Part shown: one piece after another, positions 15,847-27,415 of the stretch
Layout of the letters: each line of letters opens with the position of its first letter
Numbering within the stretch: position 1 is the first letter of the stretch
DNA from: Variovorax soli NBRC 106424
Lineage (GTDB): Bacteria; Pseudomonadota; Gammaproteobacteria; Burkholderiales; Burkholderiaceae_C
Assembly: GCF_001591385.1 (NCBI RefSeq)
Contig: NZ_BCUU01000017.1
Coordinates: 1-64,000, forward strand
DNA length: 64,000 nucleotides
Direction: 5' to 3'
Program-made: the position numbers and the translations under genes
The notes under the pieces: generated by a model
Told to the model about the DNA's origin: nothing
The model's input: the letters and a program-made list of their open reading frames with translations, nothing else
Databases searched by the model: none

Positions 15847-18711
15847 GTGAAGACCATCAAGGACAAGAAGACTTCCACCCCGCGCCGCCATGGCCCGGAC
15901 ACCGACGACCAGGCCCTGATCGCCGACATCCGCCTGCTGGGGCGGATCCTCGGCGACGTGATCCGCGAACAGGAGGGCAAGGCCACCTTCGACCTGGTCG
16001 AGAAGATCCGCACGCTGTCGGTGTCCTTCCGCCGCGACGCCGACCACTCGGCCGACCGCGCGCTCAAGAACCTGCTCAAGGGCCTGTCCGCCGCCGAAAC
16101 GGTGCGCGTGATCCGCGCCTTCACCTACTTCAGCCACCTGGCCAACCTGGCCGAGGACCGGCACCAGATCCGCCGCCGCACCGAGGCCGAGCGCCTGGGC
16201 GAGGCCATCGAGGGCGGCCTTGACGTGGCGCTCGCGCGCATCCGCAAGGCCGGCGTATCGACCGAGGCCATCGTGGAGTCGCTGGCGCACAGCTACCTCT
16301 CGCCGGTGCTCACCGCCCACCCCACCGAGGTGCAGCGCAAGAGCATCCTCGATGCCGAGCGCGGCATCGGCCAGCTGCTCGCGGCGCGCGAGGACATCCT
16401 GCTGCGCCAGCGCGTGTGGGCGGCCGAGCACGGGTCGAGCAAGGCGGACGCACTGACGCCTGCCGAGCTGGCGCAGAACGAGGAGCAGATCCGCACCCGC
16501 GTCACCCAGCTGTGGCAGACGCGCCTGCTGCGCTTCTCGCGCCTGACGGTGGCCGACGAGGTCGAGAACGCGCTCAGCTATTACGAGGCCACCTTCCTGC
16601 GCGAGATCCCGCACGTCTATGCCGACCTGGAGCGCGCGCTCGGGCATGAAGGCGTCGCGCCCTTCCTGCGCATGGGCCAATGGATCGGCGGCGACCGGGA
16701 CGGCAACCCCAACGTCACGGCCGAAACGCTGCAGTACGCCCTGCGCCGCCAGGCCGAGCTGGTGCTGCGCTACTACCTGACCGAGGTGCACTACCTGGGC
16801 GGCGAGCTTTCGCTGTCGGCCACGCTGGTGGACCTGACGCCCGAAATGCATGCGCTGGCCGAGCGCTCGCCCGATACCAGCGAGCACCGGCGCGACGAGC
16901 CCTATCGACGCGCCCTCACCGGCGTCTACGCCCGGCTCGCCGCCACGCTGCAGGAGCTCACCGGCGGCCAGGCGGCGCGCCATGCCGTGGCACCGCAGAA
17001 CCCCTACAAGTCGGCGGCGGAGTTCCTGGCGGAGCTGCGCACCATCGAAGACTCGCTGCGCGAAAAGCATGGTGCAGCGCTGGTCGGCCAGCGCCTCGCA
17101 CCACTGGTGCGCGCGGTGGAGGTGTTCGGCTTTCACCTGGCCACGGTGGACCTGCGCCAGAGCTCGGACAAGCACGAGGCCGTGGTGGCTGAGCTGCTGG
17201 CCACGGCCCGCATCGAGCCGCAGTACGCGTCGCTGCCCGAAGAGGCCAAGCAGACGCTGCTGCTGCGCCTGCTGGACGAAGCGCGCCCGCTGCGCGTGCC
17301 CGACGCCAACTACTCGCCGCTGGCCCGGAGCGAACTGGCCATCTTCGTGGCGGCGCGCGCGGCCCGCGCCACCTACGGCGCCGACGCCATCCGCCACTAC
17401 ATCATCAGCCACACCGAAACGGTGAGCGACCTGCTGGAGGTGCTGCTGCTGCAGAAGGAAGTGGGCCTGATGCGCGGCACGCTCGACGGCGACGCCGTGT
17501 GCGACCTGATCGTGGTGCCGCTGTTCGAGACCATCGAGGATCTGCGCAACGCCGCACCGATCGTGCGCGCCTTCTACCAGCTGCCCGGCATTGCCGCGCT
17601 GGTGCGCCGCTCGGGCGCAGAGCAGGACGTGATGCTGGGCTATTCCGACAGCAACAAGGACGGCGGCATCTTCACGAGCAACTGGGAGCTCTACCGCACC
17701 GGCGCGGCGCTGGTGCAGCTGTTCGACGAGATGGCCAAGGAAGCGCCCGACGGCCAGGCCGTGCGCCTGCGCATGTTCCATGGCCGCGGCGGCACCGTGG
17801 GCCGCGGCGGCGGCCCCAGCTACCAGGCCATCCTGGCCCAGCCGCCCGGCACGGTGCGCGGCCAGATCCGCCTGACCGAACAGGGCGAGGTGATCGGCTC
17901 CAAGTACGCCAACCGCGAGATCGGCCGGCGCAACCTCGAGACGCTGGTGGCCGCCACGCTGGAAGCCACGCTGCTGCCCAGCCGCAAGGCGGCGCCGGCC
18001 GCCTTCATGGACGCCGCCGCCGAACTCTCGGCCGCCAGCATGGCCGCCTACCGCGACCTGGTCTACGGCACGCCGGACTTCGGCGACTACTTTTTCAGCT
18101 CCACCCCCATTCGCGAGATCGCCGAACTCAACATCGGCTCGCGCCCCTCGTCGCGCAACCCCAACCGCAGCATCGAGGACCTGCGCGCGGTTCCCTGGAG
18201 CTTCAGCTGGGGCCAATGCCGCCTGACGCTGCCCGGCTGGTACGGCTTCGGCTCGGGCGTGCAGGCCTTCCTGCAGGCCGCGGGCAACGCCGCCGCGCGC
18301 AAGGAACGCACCGCGCTGCTGCAGCGCATGTACGCGCAGTGGCCATTCTTCCGCACGCTGCTGTCGAACATGGACATGGTGCTGGCCAAGAGCGACCTGG
18401 CACTGGCCTCGCGCTACGCCGAGCTGGTGGAAGACCGCAAGCTGCGCAAGAAGGTGTTCACCATGATCGAAGCCGAATGGCACCGCACTTCCGAAGCGCT
18501 GACGCTGGTCACCGGCGCCAGGCAGCGGCTGGAGGGCAATGCCGACATGCAGCGCTCCATTCGCTACCGCTTCCCCTACATCGACCCCCTGCACCATCTG
18601 CAGGTGGAACTGATGCGGCGCTACCGCGCGGGCGACAGCGGCGAGCGCCTGCAGCGCGGCATCCACATCTCCATCAACGGCGTGGCTGCCGGCTTGCGCA
18701 ATACCGGCTAG
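15847..18711 (+). CDS. ppc: Phosphoenolpyruvate carboxylase
   Basis: PPC adds bicarbonate to phosphoenolpyruvate to form oxaloacetate, an anaplerotic step. The protein of about 954 residues is full length. Active-site signatures are [15 protein letters not shown] (catalytic His), [46 protein letters not shown] and [19 protein letters not shown], and the C-terminus ends with [10 protein letters not shown], where the terminal Gly is typical. The GTG at 15847 has AGGAAA upstream; a GTG at 15826 is the next alternative. The gene is divergent from hemC. Its stop TAG shares the palindrome CTAG with the stop of the convergent ugd gene. Confidence 0.97.
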   Translation: MKTIKDKKTSTPRRHGPDTDDQALIADIRLLGRILGDVIREQEGKATFDLVEKIRTLSVSFRRDADHSADRALKNLLKGLSAAETVRVIRAFTYFSHLANLAEDRHQIRRRTEAERLGEAIEGGLDVALARIRKAGVSTEAIVESLAHSYLSPVLTAHPTEVQRKSILDAERGIGQLLAAREDILLRQRVWAAEHGSSKADALTPAELAQNEEQIRTRVTQLWQTRLLRFSRLTVADEVENALSYYEATFLREIPHVYADLERALGHEGVAPFLRMGQWIGGDRDGNPNVTAETLQYALRRQAELVLRYYLTEVHYLGGELSLSATLVDLTPEMHALAERSPDTSEHRRDEPYRRALTGVYARLAATLQELTGGQAARHAVAPQNPYKSAAEFLAELRTIEDSLREKHGAALVGQRLAPLVRAVEVFGFHLATVDLRQSSDKHEAVVAELLATARIEPQYASLPEEAKQTLLLRLLDEARPLRVPDANYSPLARSELAIFVAARAARATYGADAIRHYIISHTETVSDLLEVLLLQKEVGLMRGTLDGDAVCDLIVVPLFETIEDLRNAAPIVRAFYQLPGIAALVRRSGAEQDVMLGYSDSNKDGGIFTSNWELYRTGAALVQLFDEMAKEAPDGQAVRLRMFHGRGGTVGRGGGPSYQAILAQPPGTVRGQIRLTEQGEVIGSKYANREIGRRNLETLVAATLEATLLPSRKAAPAAFMDAAAELSAASMAAYRDLVYGTPDFGDYFFSSTPIREIAELNIGSRPSSRNPNRSIEDLRAVPWSFSWGQCRLTLPGWYGFGSGVQAFLQAAGNAAARKERTALLQRMYAQWPFFRTLLSNMDMVLAKSDLALASRYAELVEDRKLRKKVFTMIEAEWHRTSEALTLVTGARQRLEGNADMQRSIRYRFPYIDPLHHLQVELMRRYRAGDSGERLQRGIHISINGVAAGLRNTG

Positions 18712-20078
18712 CGGCTGCTCCCGCGGCCGATGCCGACGTAGTCGAAACCGGCGTCGCGCATCGCCCACGGCTCGTAGAGGTTGCGCCCGTCGAAGATGAC
18801 GGGCGCCTTCATGAGCGACTTCAGGCGCACCAGGTGCGGCGCCTTGTACGCCTTCCATTCCGTGACGATGACCAGGGCGTCGGCCTGCTCCGCCGCCTGC
18901 ATGGGGCTGGCCGCGAACTGGATGTTGCCCAGCAGCGCGGGCGCGTCGGCCAGGTCCTGCGCCAGCACGCGCCGGGCTTCGTCCACCGCCACAGGATCGT
19001 GCGCCGAAATGCGCGCCCCGGCGCGCAGCAAGGCGCCGATCAGCACCCGGCTGGGCGCCTCGCGCATGTCGTCGGTGTTGGGCTTGAAGGCCAGGCCCCA
19101 CAGCGCGAACCTGCGATCGCTCAGGTCGGGCCCGAAGCGCTCGAGTATCTTGTCGACCAGCACCGTCTTCTGCGCGTCGTTCACCGCTTCCACCGCGCCC
19201 AGCACCTTGAGCTGCTGGCCGTACTCGGCCGCGGTGCGCGCCAGCGCCGCCACGTCCTTGGGAAAGCAGCTGCCGCCGTAACCGGTGCCGGCATAGAGAA
19301 AGCTGTAGCCGATGCGCGGGTCCGAGCCCATGCCCTGGCGCACCAGCTCGATGTCGGCGCCCACGCGGTCGGCCAGGTTGGCCAGCTCGTTCATGAAGCT
19401 GATGCGCGTGGCCAGCATGGCGTTGGCCGCGTACTTGGTGAACTCGGCCGAGCGCACGTCCATCACCCGCGTGCGCTCGTGGTTGCGGTTGAAGGGCGCG
19501 TACAGCTTGCGCATCACCGCCAGCGCCTGCGCACCGGCCTCGTCGTCGGACACGCCCAGCACGATCCGGTCGGGCCGCATGAAATCGTCGACGGCCGCCC
19601 CTTCCTTGAGGAATTCGGGGTTGCTCACCACCGCGAAGCCGATGTCGCCGCGGCCGCGCTTGTCCAGCTCTTCCTGGATGACGGCCCGGACCTTGTCGGC
19701 GGTGCCCACCGGCACGGTGGATTTGTCCACCACCACCTTGAAGCCCTCCATGTGGCGGCCGATGTTGCGCGCGGCGGCCAGCACGTACTGCAGGTCGGCG
19801 CTGCCGTCCTCGTCGGAGGGCGTGCCCACCGCGATGAACTGGACCTCACCATGCGCGACGGCCGCGGCCACGTCGGTGGAAAAGCTCAGCCGCTCGGCCG
19901 CCAGGTTCTGCTGCACCAGCTCGGGCAGGCCGGGTTCGTAGATCGGGGTGTCGCCGCCGTTCAGCGTGGCGATCTTGGCCGGGTCCACGTCCAGGCAAAA
20001 CACATGGTTGCCCAGGTCGGCCAGGCAGGTTCCGGTGACGAGGCCCACATAGCCGGTTCCGATGATGGTGATGTTCAT
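18708..20078 (-). CDS. ugd: UDP-glucose 6-dehydrogenase
   Basis: Ugd oxidises UDP-glucose twice with NAD to UDP-glucuronate. The 456-residue protein starts with the Rossmann motif [21 protein letters not shown]. The catalytic cysteine is in [12 protein letters not shown] near residue 270, and [16 protein letters not shown] opens the C-terminal UDP-binding domain. [20 protein letters not shown] is also diagnostic. It lies 18 bases after the UDP-xylose synthase gene, which uses its product, so both belong to one minus-strand operon. GDP-mannose dehydrogenase (AlgD) is related, but the [14 protein letters not shown] string fits UDP-glucose dehydrogenase. Confidence 0.95.
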   Translation of the reverse strand: MNITIIGTGYVGLVTGTCLADLGNHVFCLDVDPAKIATLNGGDTPIYEPGLPELVQQNLAAERLSFSTDVAAAVAHGEVQFIAVGTPSDEDGSADLQYVLAAARNIGRHMEGFKVVVDKSTVPVGTADKVRAVIQEELDKRGRGDIGFAVVSNPEFLKEGAAVDDFMRPDRIVLGVSDDEAGAQALAVMRKLYAPFNRNHERTRVMDVRSAEFTKYAANAMLATRISFMNELANLADRVGADIELVRQGMGSDPRIGYSFLYAGTGYGGSCFPKDVAALARTAAEYGQQLKVLGAVEAVNDAQKTVLVDKILERFGPDLSDRRFALWGLAFKPNTDDMREAPSRVLIGALLRAGARISAHDPVAVDEARRVLAQDLADAPALLGNIQFAASPMQAAEQADALVIVTEWKAYKAPHLVRLKSLMKAPVIFDGRNLYEPWAMRDAGFDYVGIGRGSSR

Positions 20079-20096
20079 GTCAGAAGCACGGGGCGC

Positions 20097-21077
<981 letters not shown>

Positions 21078-21990
21078 GGGGCGTTCACTTCCGCATTGGG
21101 TTTGTCGTCGTCGGTCGATTGCATCTCGTAGAGCTTGGCGTCCACGAGCATCCGGAACCACAGGGCCTGGAAGAAGGCGAAATAGAAGCCCGGCTTGCCG
21201 TCCAGGAAGCCCAGGCGAAGGAAGTAGCGATAGAAGAAGTAGCTGATGGCGCGCAGGCCGATGGGCAGGCGGTAGTACAGCTGCTTGATGAAGCGGGTGC
21301 GCTCGCGCGCGTCGCCCAGCAGTCGCGGCTGCAGCACGTCCTCGCCCACCGCCTGCGGGCTCGACTTCTCGCGCGCCTCGGAATCGCTCCAGCGGTTGTG
21401 GCGCGCGATCCAGTCCGTCAGCGCCAGCGCGTTCTTGTCGTGCATGAAGCCGCGCAGGCGCGCGCTGCTGCGCCCGGCGCCCACCAGGATGAAGTGCTGG
21501 TCGTACAGGCGCGCCTCGCAGCGGCCCGTGCCGCTTCGGAACAGGCGCAGGTGCCAGGGGTTCACGCCCGAGAAGCGCAGCATCCGGCCCATGAAGTAGT
21601 CGCGCCGGCGCAGCATGTAGGCGTCGTGGCGCGCCCCGCCCTGCAGCAGGCCGCGGATCTCATCCACGGCGGTGTCGTCCAGCACCTCGTCGGCGTCCAG
21701 GTGCAGTTGCCAGTCGAAATTGCCCTGCACCTGCGCAATGGCCCAGTTGCGCTGGTCGCTGTAGTTGGTGAAGGGCCGCTGCACCACGGTGCAGCCCAGT
21801 TCCTGCAGGATTGGCACCGTGCCGTCGCTCGAGCCCGAATCCACGGCGTACACATGCGGACTGACCCGCAGCGCGGCGGAGGCGGTCTCGCGGATGATGC
21901 CTGCCGAATTGAAGGTGAGCAGCACCACCACGCAACGGCCGGCAGGCCCGGCGGCGGAGAGGCTCGATGCAGCAGCAACAGCAGCTTGGT

Positions 21991-22563
21991 TCATGACGCT
22001 CGCCGCCTGCGGATCGGCTTGGCGGGGTTGCCCGAATAGATGGTCCACGGCTCCAGTTCGCCAAAGGCCACGGCGCGCGCGCCCAGCACGGCGCCTTCCC
22101 CGATGCGGGCGCCCGGGCCGACGAAGGCCTCGGCCGCGATCCAGGCCTTGGCGCCGATTCGGATGGGTTTGGCCACCAGCTGGAACTGCGGCGAATCGCA
22201 GTCGTGCGTGCCGGCGCACAGGTGCGCGCCCTGGGATACGAGCACGTCCTCGCCCAGCGAAATCGTGCCCATGGAATAGACGTTCACGCCGGGCCCGATC
22301 ACCGCGCCCCGGGCCATCTCCAGATGCGCCGGAAACCACACCCGGGCACTGGCCCGCACATCGCTGCCCGGCGCCATCCGGGCGCCGAAGCAGCGCAGCA
22401 GCCAGCGCCGCCACGGCGCGAACTGGCGCGGCGTCCAGGCGGCGCCCACCAGCCACACACCGATCCAGGCCGCGCGGATGAGGCGGTTTTCCAGGGAGAA
22501 GCTCGGCCCCCCTTCAGCGGGCGCCGACTCACGGGCATCAAGAATTGTCACGGAACGTTGCAA
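21991..22563 (-). CDS. wcaF: WcaF-like hexapeptide-repeat O-acetyltransferase
   Basis: A 190-residue acyltransferase of the left-handed beta-helix family, close to WcaF, which acetylates colanic-acid-type repeat units. The N-terminal FSLENRLIRAAWIGVWLVGAAWTPRQFAPWRRWLLRCFGA is typical of this subgroup. The hexapeptide region contains GVNVYSMGTISLGEDVLVSQGAHLCAGTHDCDSPQF, including the catalytic-type histidine, and ends with YSGNPAKPIRRRR. The start is uncertain: a TTG at 22563 or a GTG at 22551, neither with a clear ribosome site. It is the first gene of the minus-strand sugar block ending in ugd. Acetyl acceptor unknown. Confidence 0.83.
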   Translation of the reverse strand: MQRSVTILDARESAPAEGGPSFSLENRLIRAAWIGVWLVGAAWTPRQFAPWRRWLLRCFGARMAPGSDVRASARVWFPAHLEMARGAVIGPGVNVYSMGTISLGEDVLVSQGAHLCAGTHDCDSPQFQLVAKPIRIGAKAWIAAEAFVGPGARIGEGAVLGARAVAFGELEPWTIYSGNPAKPIRRRRAS

Positions 22564-22687
22564 AGAGACAGATCACCGAGCGTCTCGCACCGCAACATCA
22601 ATGTCAACACAATTTCTTACATAGGCCCTTTGCCATGTATCGGGGGGACGGCGGACGCGCCCCCACAGCGGCAAATACCAGTCCCGC

Positions 22688-22777
22688 ACCGGGGAACCGG
22701 CTTTGCCGGGCCCCAGGTGGGGTCCCCTCCTCGGGAGGTGGCGAACTACACGGAGCGAAGCGAAGTGAGAAGCCGGG
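22688..22777 (-). repeat. Dispersed 3'-end repeat, copy 1
   Basis: About 90 bases that align, in reverse orientation, with 33521-33606. On the plus strand it reads ACCGGGGAACCGGCTTTGCC, then a CCTCC/GGAGG hairpin (loop TCG), then GCGAACTACACGGAGCG and GTGAG. Two stems are present: CCGGC-TTT-GCCGG and CCTCC-TCG-GGAGG. It lies about six bases after the stop of the AI-2E-family gene, read in that gene's direction. No T-tract follows. The rest of the gap (22564-22687) is A/T-richer and probably holds the wcaF promoter. Confidence 0.8.
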
Positions 22778-22782
22778 AGGCC

Positions 22783-24027
22783 TCAATCACCGAGGAGTTC
22801 GCCGATAGGTTGTAAGTCTTCCACCCGATCGCAGATGGCCTTGACCACCATCAGCACCGGCACGCCCAGCAAAAGCCCCCAGATCCCCCAGAGCCAGCCC
22901 CAGAAGATGACGCCCACGAACACCGCCACCGGGTTCATCCGGCTAGTGCGGCTGGTGAGCCAGGGCGTCAGCAGGTTGCCCACGACCGTGTGGATCAGCA
23001 GCGACGCCCCACCCACCGCCAGCGCCATCTCGATGCCGTTGAACTGCAGGAAGGCCACCAGCGCCGACGCCGCCATGACGATCAACGAGCCTACATACGG
23101 AATCAGGTTGGTCACCGCGGCCACGATGCCCCAGACCGCCGCGTTCTCCAGGCCCAGCGCCCAGAACGCCAGGCCGGTGGCCAGACCGACCACTGCGCTG
23201 GTGAGGATCTGCACCAGCAGGTAGCGCTCGATCTGGCGGGTGATGTCGTCCAGCACCTTCACCGTGATCCTTTTCTTCTGCAGGCTCGGCCCGGCCATGC
23301 GCACCAGCTTGCGCCTGAAGGTGTCGCCGGAACACAGGGCGAAGTAGGTCAGGAAGGCGATCAGCGTGAGCTGCCCGGCGGCGGTCAGCAGGCCCAGCGT
23401 GCCGCTCACCAGGTAGTCGCGCACGTTGAAGCCCGGCCGCTCGATGAGCACGCGCTGCACGCCGCGCGGGGCGGGCGCCTTGGCGGAACTTTCCTGCGCG
23501 GCCTGCTCCAGCTGCGAGGCCGCCTTCTGCACCGTGTCCAGCGGATTGCCGCCCGAAGGCTTGGCACGCACCGCCTGGCGAAACTTCTGGGCCGCCGCCG
23601 GCAGCGCGTCGAGCAGTTGCGATGCGCTGTCCGACAGCCGGTAGCCGGTCCACCCCACGCCGCCGCCCACCGCCAGCAGCACGACGGCCGCACCCAGCCA
23701 GCGCGGCATGCGCCATTGCTGCAGCTTGTCGACCAGCGGCGCCAGGGCATAGGTGATCAGCAGGCTGAGCATGAGCGGAATGAACACCGCCGCCGCCCAG
23801 CGCAGGGCGAACACACCCGCCAGCACGGCCAGGAAAACCAGGGCCGCGCTGCGCACATCCACCGGCATGTGCAGCAGCACGCGCTCCGGTTCCGGCGCCG
23901 GGGCCTCGGTCGCGGCTTCCGTCGCCTGCGGCTCGACGGCGGCCGGCGTTTCGGCCGCTGCGGGCGGCGCAGGGGCCGTCGGCCCCGACCCGTCTGCCGA
24001 TGTGGTGTGCGGCTGCGCTTCGCCCAT
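22783..24027 (-). CDS. AI-2E family (PerM/YdiK-like) transporter
   Basis: A 414-residue inner-membrane protein of the AI-2E transporter superfamily. The first 60 residues are a cytoplasmic Ala/Pro/Glu-rich tail. The membrane part has paired helices near 68-100 (LVFLAVLAGVFALRWAAAVFIPLMLSLLITYALAPLVDKL), a soluble amphipathic loop (about 130-210), then helices with LIAFLTYFALCSGDTFRRKL, NAAVWGIVAAVTNLIPYVGSLIV and FVGVIFWGWLWGIWGLLLGVPVLMVVKAICDRVEDL, which are family signatures. The substrate is unknown; autoinducer-2 export is shown only for some members. Start ATG and the AlgR-like gene's stop overlap by one base (TGATG). Confidence 0.87.
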   Translation of the reverse strand: MGEAQPHTTSADGSGPTAPAPPAAAETPAAVEPQATEAATEAPAPEPERVLLHMPVDVRSAALVFLAVLAGVFALRWAAAVFIPLMLSLLITYALAPLVDKLQQWRMPRWLGAAVVLLAVGGGVGWTGYRLSDSASQLLDALPAAAQKFRQAVRAKPSGGNPLDTVQKAASQLEQAAQESSAKAPAPRGVQRVLIERPGFNVRDYLVSGTLGLLTAAGQLTLIAFLTYFALCSGDTFRRKLVRMAGPSLQKKRITVKVLDDITRQIERYLLVQILTSAVVGLATGLAFWALGLENAAVWGIVAAVTNLIPYVGSLIVMAASALVAFLQFNGIEMALAVGGASLLIHTVVGNLLTPWLTSRTSRMNPVAVFVGVIFWGWLWGIWGLLLGVPVLMVVKAICDRVEDLQPIGELLGD

Positions 24028-24773
24028 CACGCCTCCTTCAGCGCGTCCCGCACCACCGACAACTGGCGGCGCGAAACCAGCACCGGCTCGGCGATGCCAT
24101 GCAGCCGCAGCACCCAGCCTTCGGCCTCGTCGCCGCCGTCGTGCTTCTCGAGCGCGCGGATGGCGGCGCGCGCCACCAGCGCGTTGCGGTGCACGCGGAC
24201 AAAGCGCTTGGGGTAGCGTTCTTCGAAGTCCGCCAGCGAGCCGTCCAGGATGTGGCTGCGCAAGGCCGTGCGAACCGTGAGGTACTTCAGCTCGGACTTG
24301 AGGTACAGCACCTCGGACAGCGGCACCCGCTCGGCCCGGCCCCGGTCCTGGATGAGCAGGGTGTCCTTCGCCTCGACCTCCTGCCCCCGGCGTTCGTTCA
24401 GGAAGCGCTGGGCCTTCTGCAGGGCCTGCTGAAGGCGCTCGGCGCGCACGGGCTTGGTCAGGTAGTCCACCGCCTCCAGCTCGAAGGCCGTCACGGCGTG
24501 CGCGGCATGGGCGGTGACGAACACCACGGCCGGCGCATGGCTCATGTGGCGCAGCGTGCGGATCATCTCGATGCCGTCGATGCCCGGCATGTGGATGTCC
24601 ACCAGCACCAGGTCCAGGCCGCCCTGGTCCAGCAGGCGCAAGGCCTGCTCGCCGTCGGCCGCGTCGGCCACGACCGTGGCGCCGGGCGCGCTGCAATCGC
24701 CCAGCAGGGTGCGAAGGCGCGAGCGCGCCAGCGATTCGTCATCAACGATCAGGGTCCGCAAGGGGGTGCTCAT
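24027..24773 (-). CDS. algR: LytTR-type response regulator (AlgR-like)
   Basis: A 248-residue DNA-binding response regulator. The receiver domain has the acidic pair D11/D12, the phosphoacceptor D59 in LVLVDIHMPGIDG and K107 in YLTKPV. The C-terminal LytTR domain spans about 145-245 and includes VLYLKSELKYLTVRT and RFVRVHRNALVA. The ATG at 24773 has GAGG upstream and gives the canonical length. The adjacent LytS/AlgZ-like kinase is its partner. In Pseudomonas AlgR controls alginate and type IV pili and lies between algZ and hemC; here the hem genes are about 8 kb away. Targets in this organism are unknown. Confidence 0.88.
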   Translation of the reverse strand: MSTPLRTLIVDDESLARSRLRTLLGDCSAPGATVVADAADGEQALRLLDQGGLDLVLVDIHMPGIDGIEMIRTLRHMSHAPAVVFVTAHAAHAVTAFELEAVDYLTKPVRAERLQQALQKAQRFLNERRGQEVEAKDTLLIQDRGRAERVPLSEVLYLKSELKYLTVRTALRSHILDGSLADFEERYPKRFVRVHRNALVARAAIRALEKHDGGDEAEGWVLRLHGIAEPVLVSRRQLSVVRDALKEA

Positions 24774-24831
24774 CTCAGCCTCGGGGGGCGACCATACACG
24801 CAGTGACGGGCGCGGGGGTGTTTCACTTCGA

Positions 24832-25956
24832 TCACTCCTTTGGTGGCGCCGGAATTTCGATGCGCACGCGGTAATTGTCCTGGTCCAGGCCGGCGCGGAA
24901 CTGCGCCTCCACGTCATGCAGCAGGCGCAGCCGGTCGCGCACGTTGGCCAGCGCGATGCCGTGGCCGCGCGGCAGCGGCTTTTCGGCCCAGCGCAGCGGC
25001 GGCAGGGTGTTGGTGACCTCGATCAGCACGCGGGCGCCGCGCCGCTCGGTGCGGATGCGCAGCTTGCCGCCCTGGGGGCTGGGCTCCACGCCGTGCTTGA
25101 CCGCGTTCTCCACCAGCGGCTGCAAGAGCAGCGGCGGCAGCCGCGCGCTGCCGGCGGCCAGGTCCAGGTCCCAGCGGATGCGCAGGCGCTCGCCGAAGCG
25201 CACCTGCTCGATGGCCAGGTAGCGTTCGGCCAGCCCGATCTCGTCGGCCAGCGTGACCGAGTCGCGCGGATCGGCCAGCGCCTGGCGGAACAGCTCGGCC
25301 AGGTCCTCGAGCATGGTCTCGGCCTTGGCCGGCTCCTCGCGCACCAGCGCGATGGCGCTGTTGAGCGTGTTGAACAAGAAGTGCGGCCGGATGCGCGACT
25401 GCAGGTCTTCCAGCCGCGCCGTGGTGGCGGCCGGCATGCGCCCGCGCGCGCGCAGCACCAGCCAGCCCGTTGCCACCAGCGAGAACAGCACGCCGGCGAG
25501 CGTGCTGGCCACCCAGGGGGCCGTGGTGCCCAGTGCGCCCGTCAGGCGCAACAGGCCGCAGCCGTACAGCCCCGCCACACCGCCCAGCACGGCCGCGCAG
25601 GTGTATTGCACCGCCGGCCGCCAGCGCGCCATGCGCTTTCGCAAGGCGCAGACCGCCACCAGCCAGAGCAGCACCGAGGGCAGCGCGCCGCCGGTGAGCG
25701 TGGCCACCTGCGCCAGCCAGTCCGCCAGACCCGATGCCGAGAAAAGCGCCGCCACCGCCAGCACGGCCTCGACGAACAGCACCGCGCGAAGCACCACGCC
25801 CACCTGGCAGACGTCGAAGGTGGCCGACGGGGCGGGCGAAGCGGCAGGCGCGGACGCAGCCGCCCGCCCCTGCGCGTCGGGCGCGGGCGTGCGAAGGCGG
25901 ATGGCCGATAAAATCGACAAGTTGCGCACTACAGAAACATTGGGTGACAAGCCCAT
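24832..25956 (-). CDS. algZ: LytS/AlgZ-like sensor histidine kinase
   Basis: A membrane sensor kinase of the His_kinase (LytS) type. Four or so helices lie between about residues 53 and 168. The phosphoacceptor H192 is in [14 protein letters not shown], and the ATPase has [17 protein letters not shown] and [17 protein letters not shown]. It should phosphorylate the AlgR-like regulator encoded 58 bases downstream. The ATG at 25956 is only 11 bases from the divergent argH start, and the stretch coding for residues 1-25 holds a promoter-like TAAAAT for argH, so the true start may be further in, for example near the GTG codons around residue 52. The N-terminal 50 residues are low-complexity and unsupported. 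Confidence 0.85.
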   Translation of the reverse strand: MGLSPNVSVVRNLSILSAIRLRTPAPDAQGRAAASAPAASPAPSATFDVCQVGVVLRAVLFVEAVLAVAALFSASGLADWLAQVATLTGGALPSVLLWLVAVCALRKRMARWRPAVQYTCAAVLGGVAGLYGCGLLRLTGALGTTAPWVASTLAGVLFSLVATGWLVLRARGRMPAATTARLEDLQSRIRPHFLFNTLNSAIALVREEPAKAETMLEDLAELFRQALADPRDSVTLADEIGLAERYLAIEQVRFGERLRIRWDLDLAAGSARLPPLLLQPLVENAVKHGVEPSPQGGKLRIRTERRGARVLIEVTNTLPPLRWAEKPLPRGHGIALANVRDRLRLLHDVEAQFRAGLDQDNYRVRIEIPAPPKE

Positions 25957-25967
25957 TATTGCCTCCC
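25900..25967 (+). promoter_or_regulatory. Candidate argH promoter inside the start of algZ
   Basis: TAAAAT at 25909-25914 matches the -10 consensus at five of six bases and lies 53 bases before the argH ATG. No good -35 is present at 17 bases upstream. The region is unusually A/T-rich for this genome. Confidence 0.35.
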
Positions 25968-27365
<1,398 letters not shown>

Positions 27366-27385
27366 GGCGCCCTGCCCCGGCAGTT

Positions 27386-27405
27386 CCCGCGCCCGCCGGC
27401 GCGGG
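27386..27405. terminator. GC hairpin between convergent argH and a kinase gene
   Basis: A perfect eight-base stem, CCCGCGCC (27386-27393), loop CGCC, GGCGCGGG (27398-27405), sits in the 50-base gap between two convergent genes. No T-run follows on either strand, so termination is inferred from position. Confidence 0.4.
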
Positions 27406-27415
27406 CTCCAACTGA

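Noticed and set aside
15802-19101. Extension of the hemC frame far upstream on the minus strand
   Set aside because: This stretch is antisense to ppc, has no HemC-like sequence, and the family N-terminus lies at 15756.
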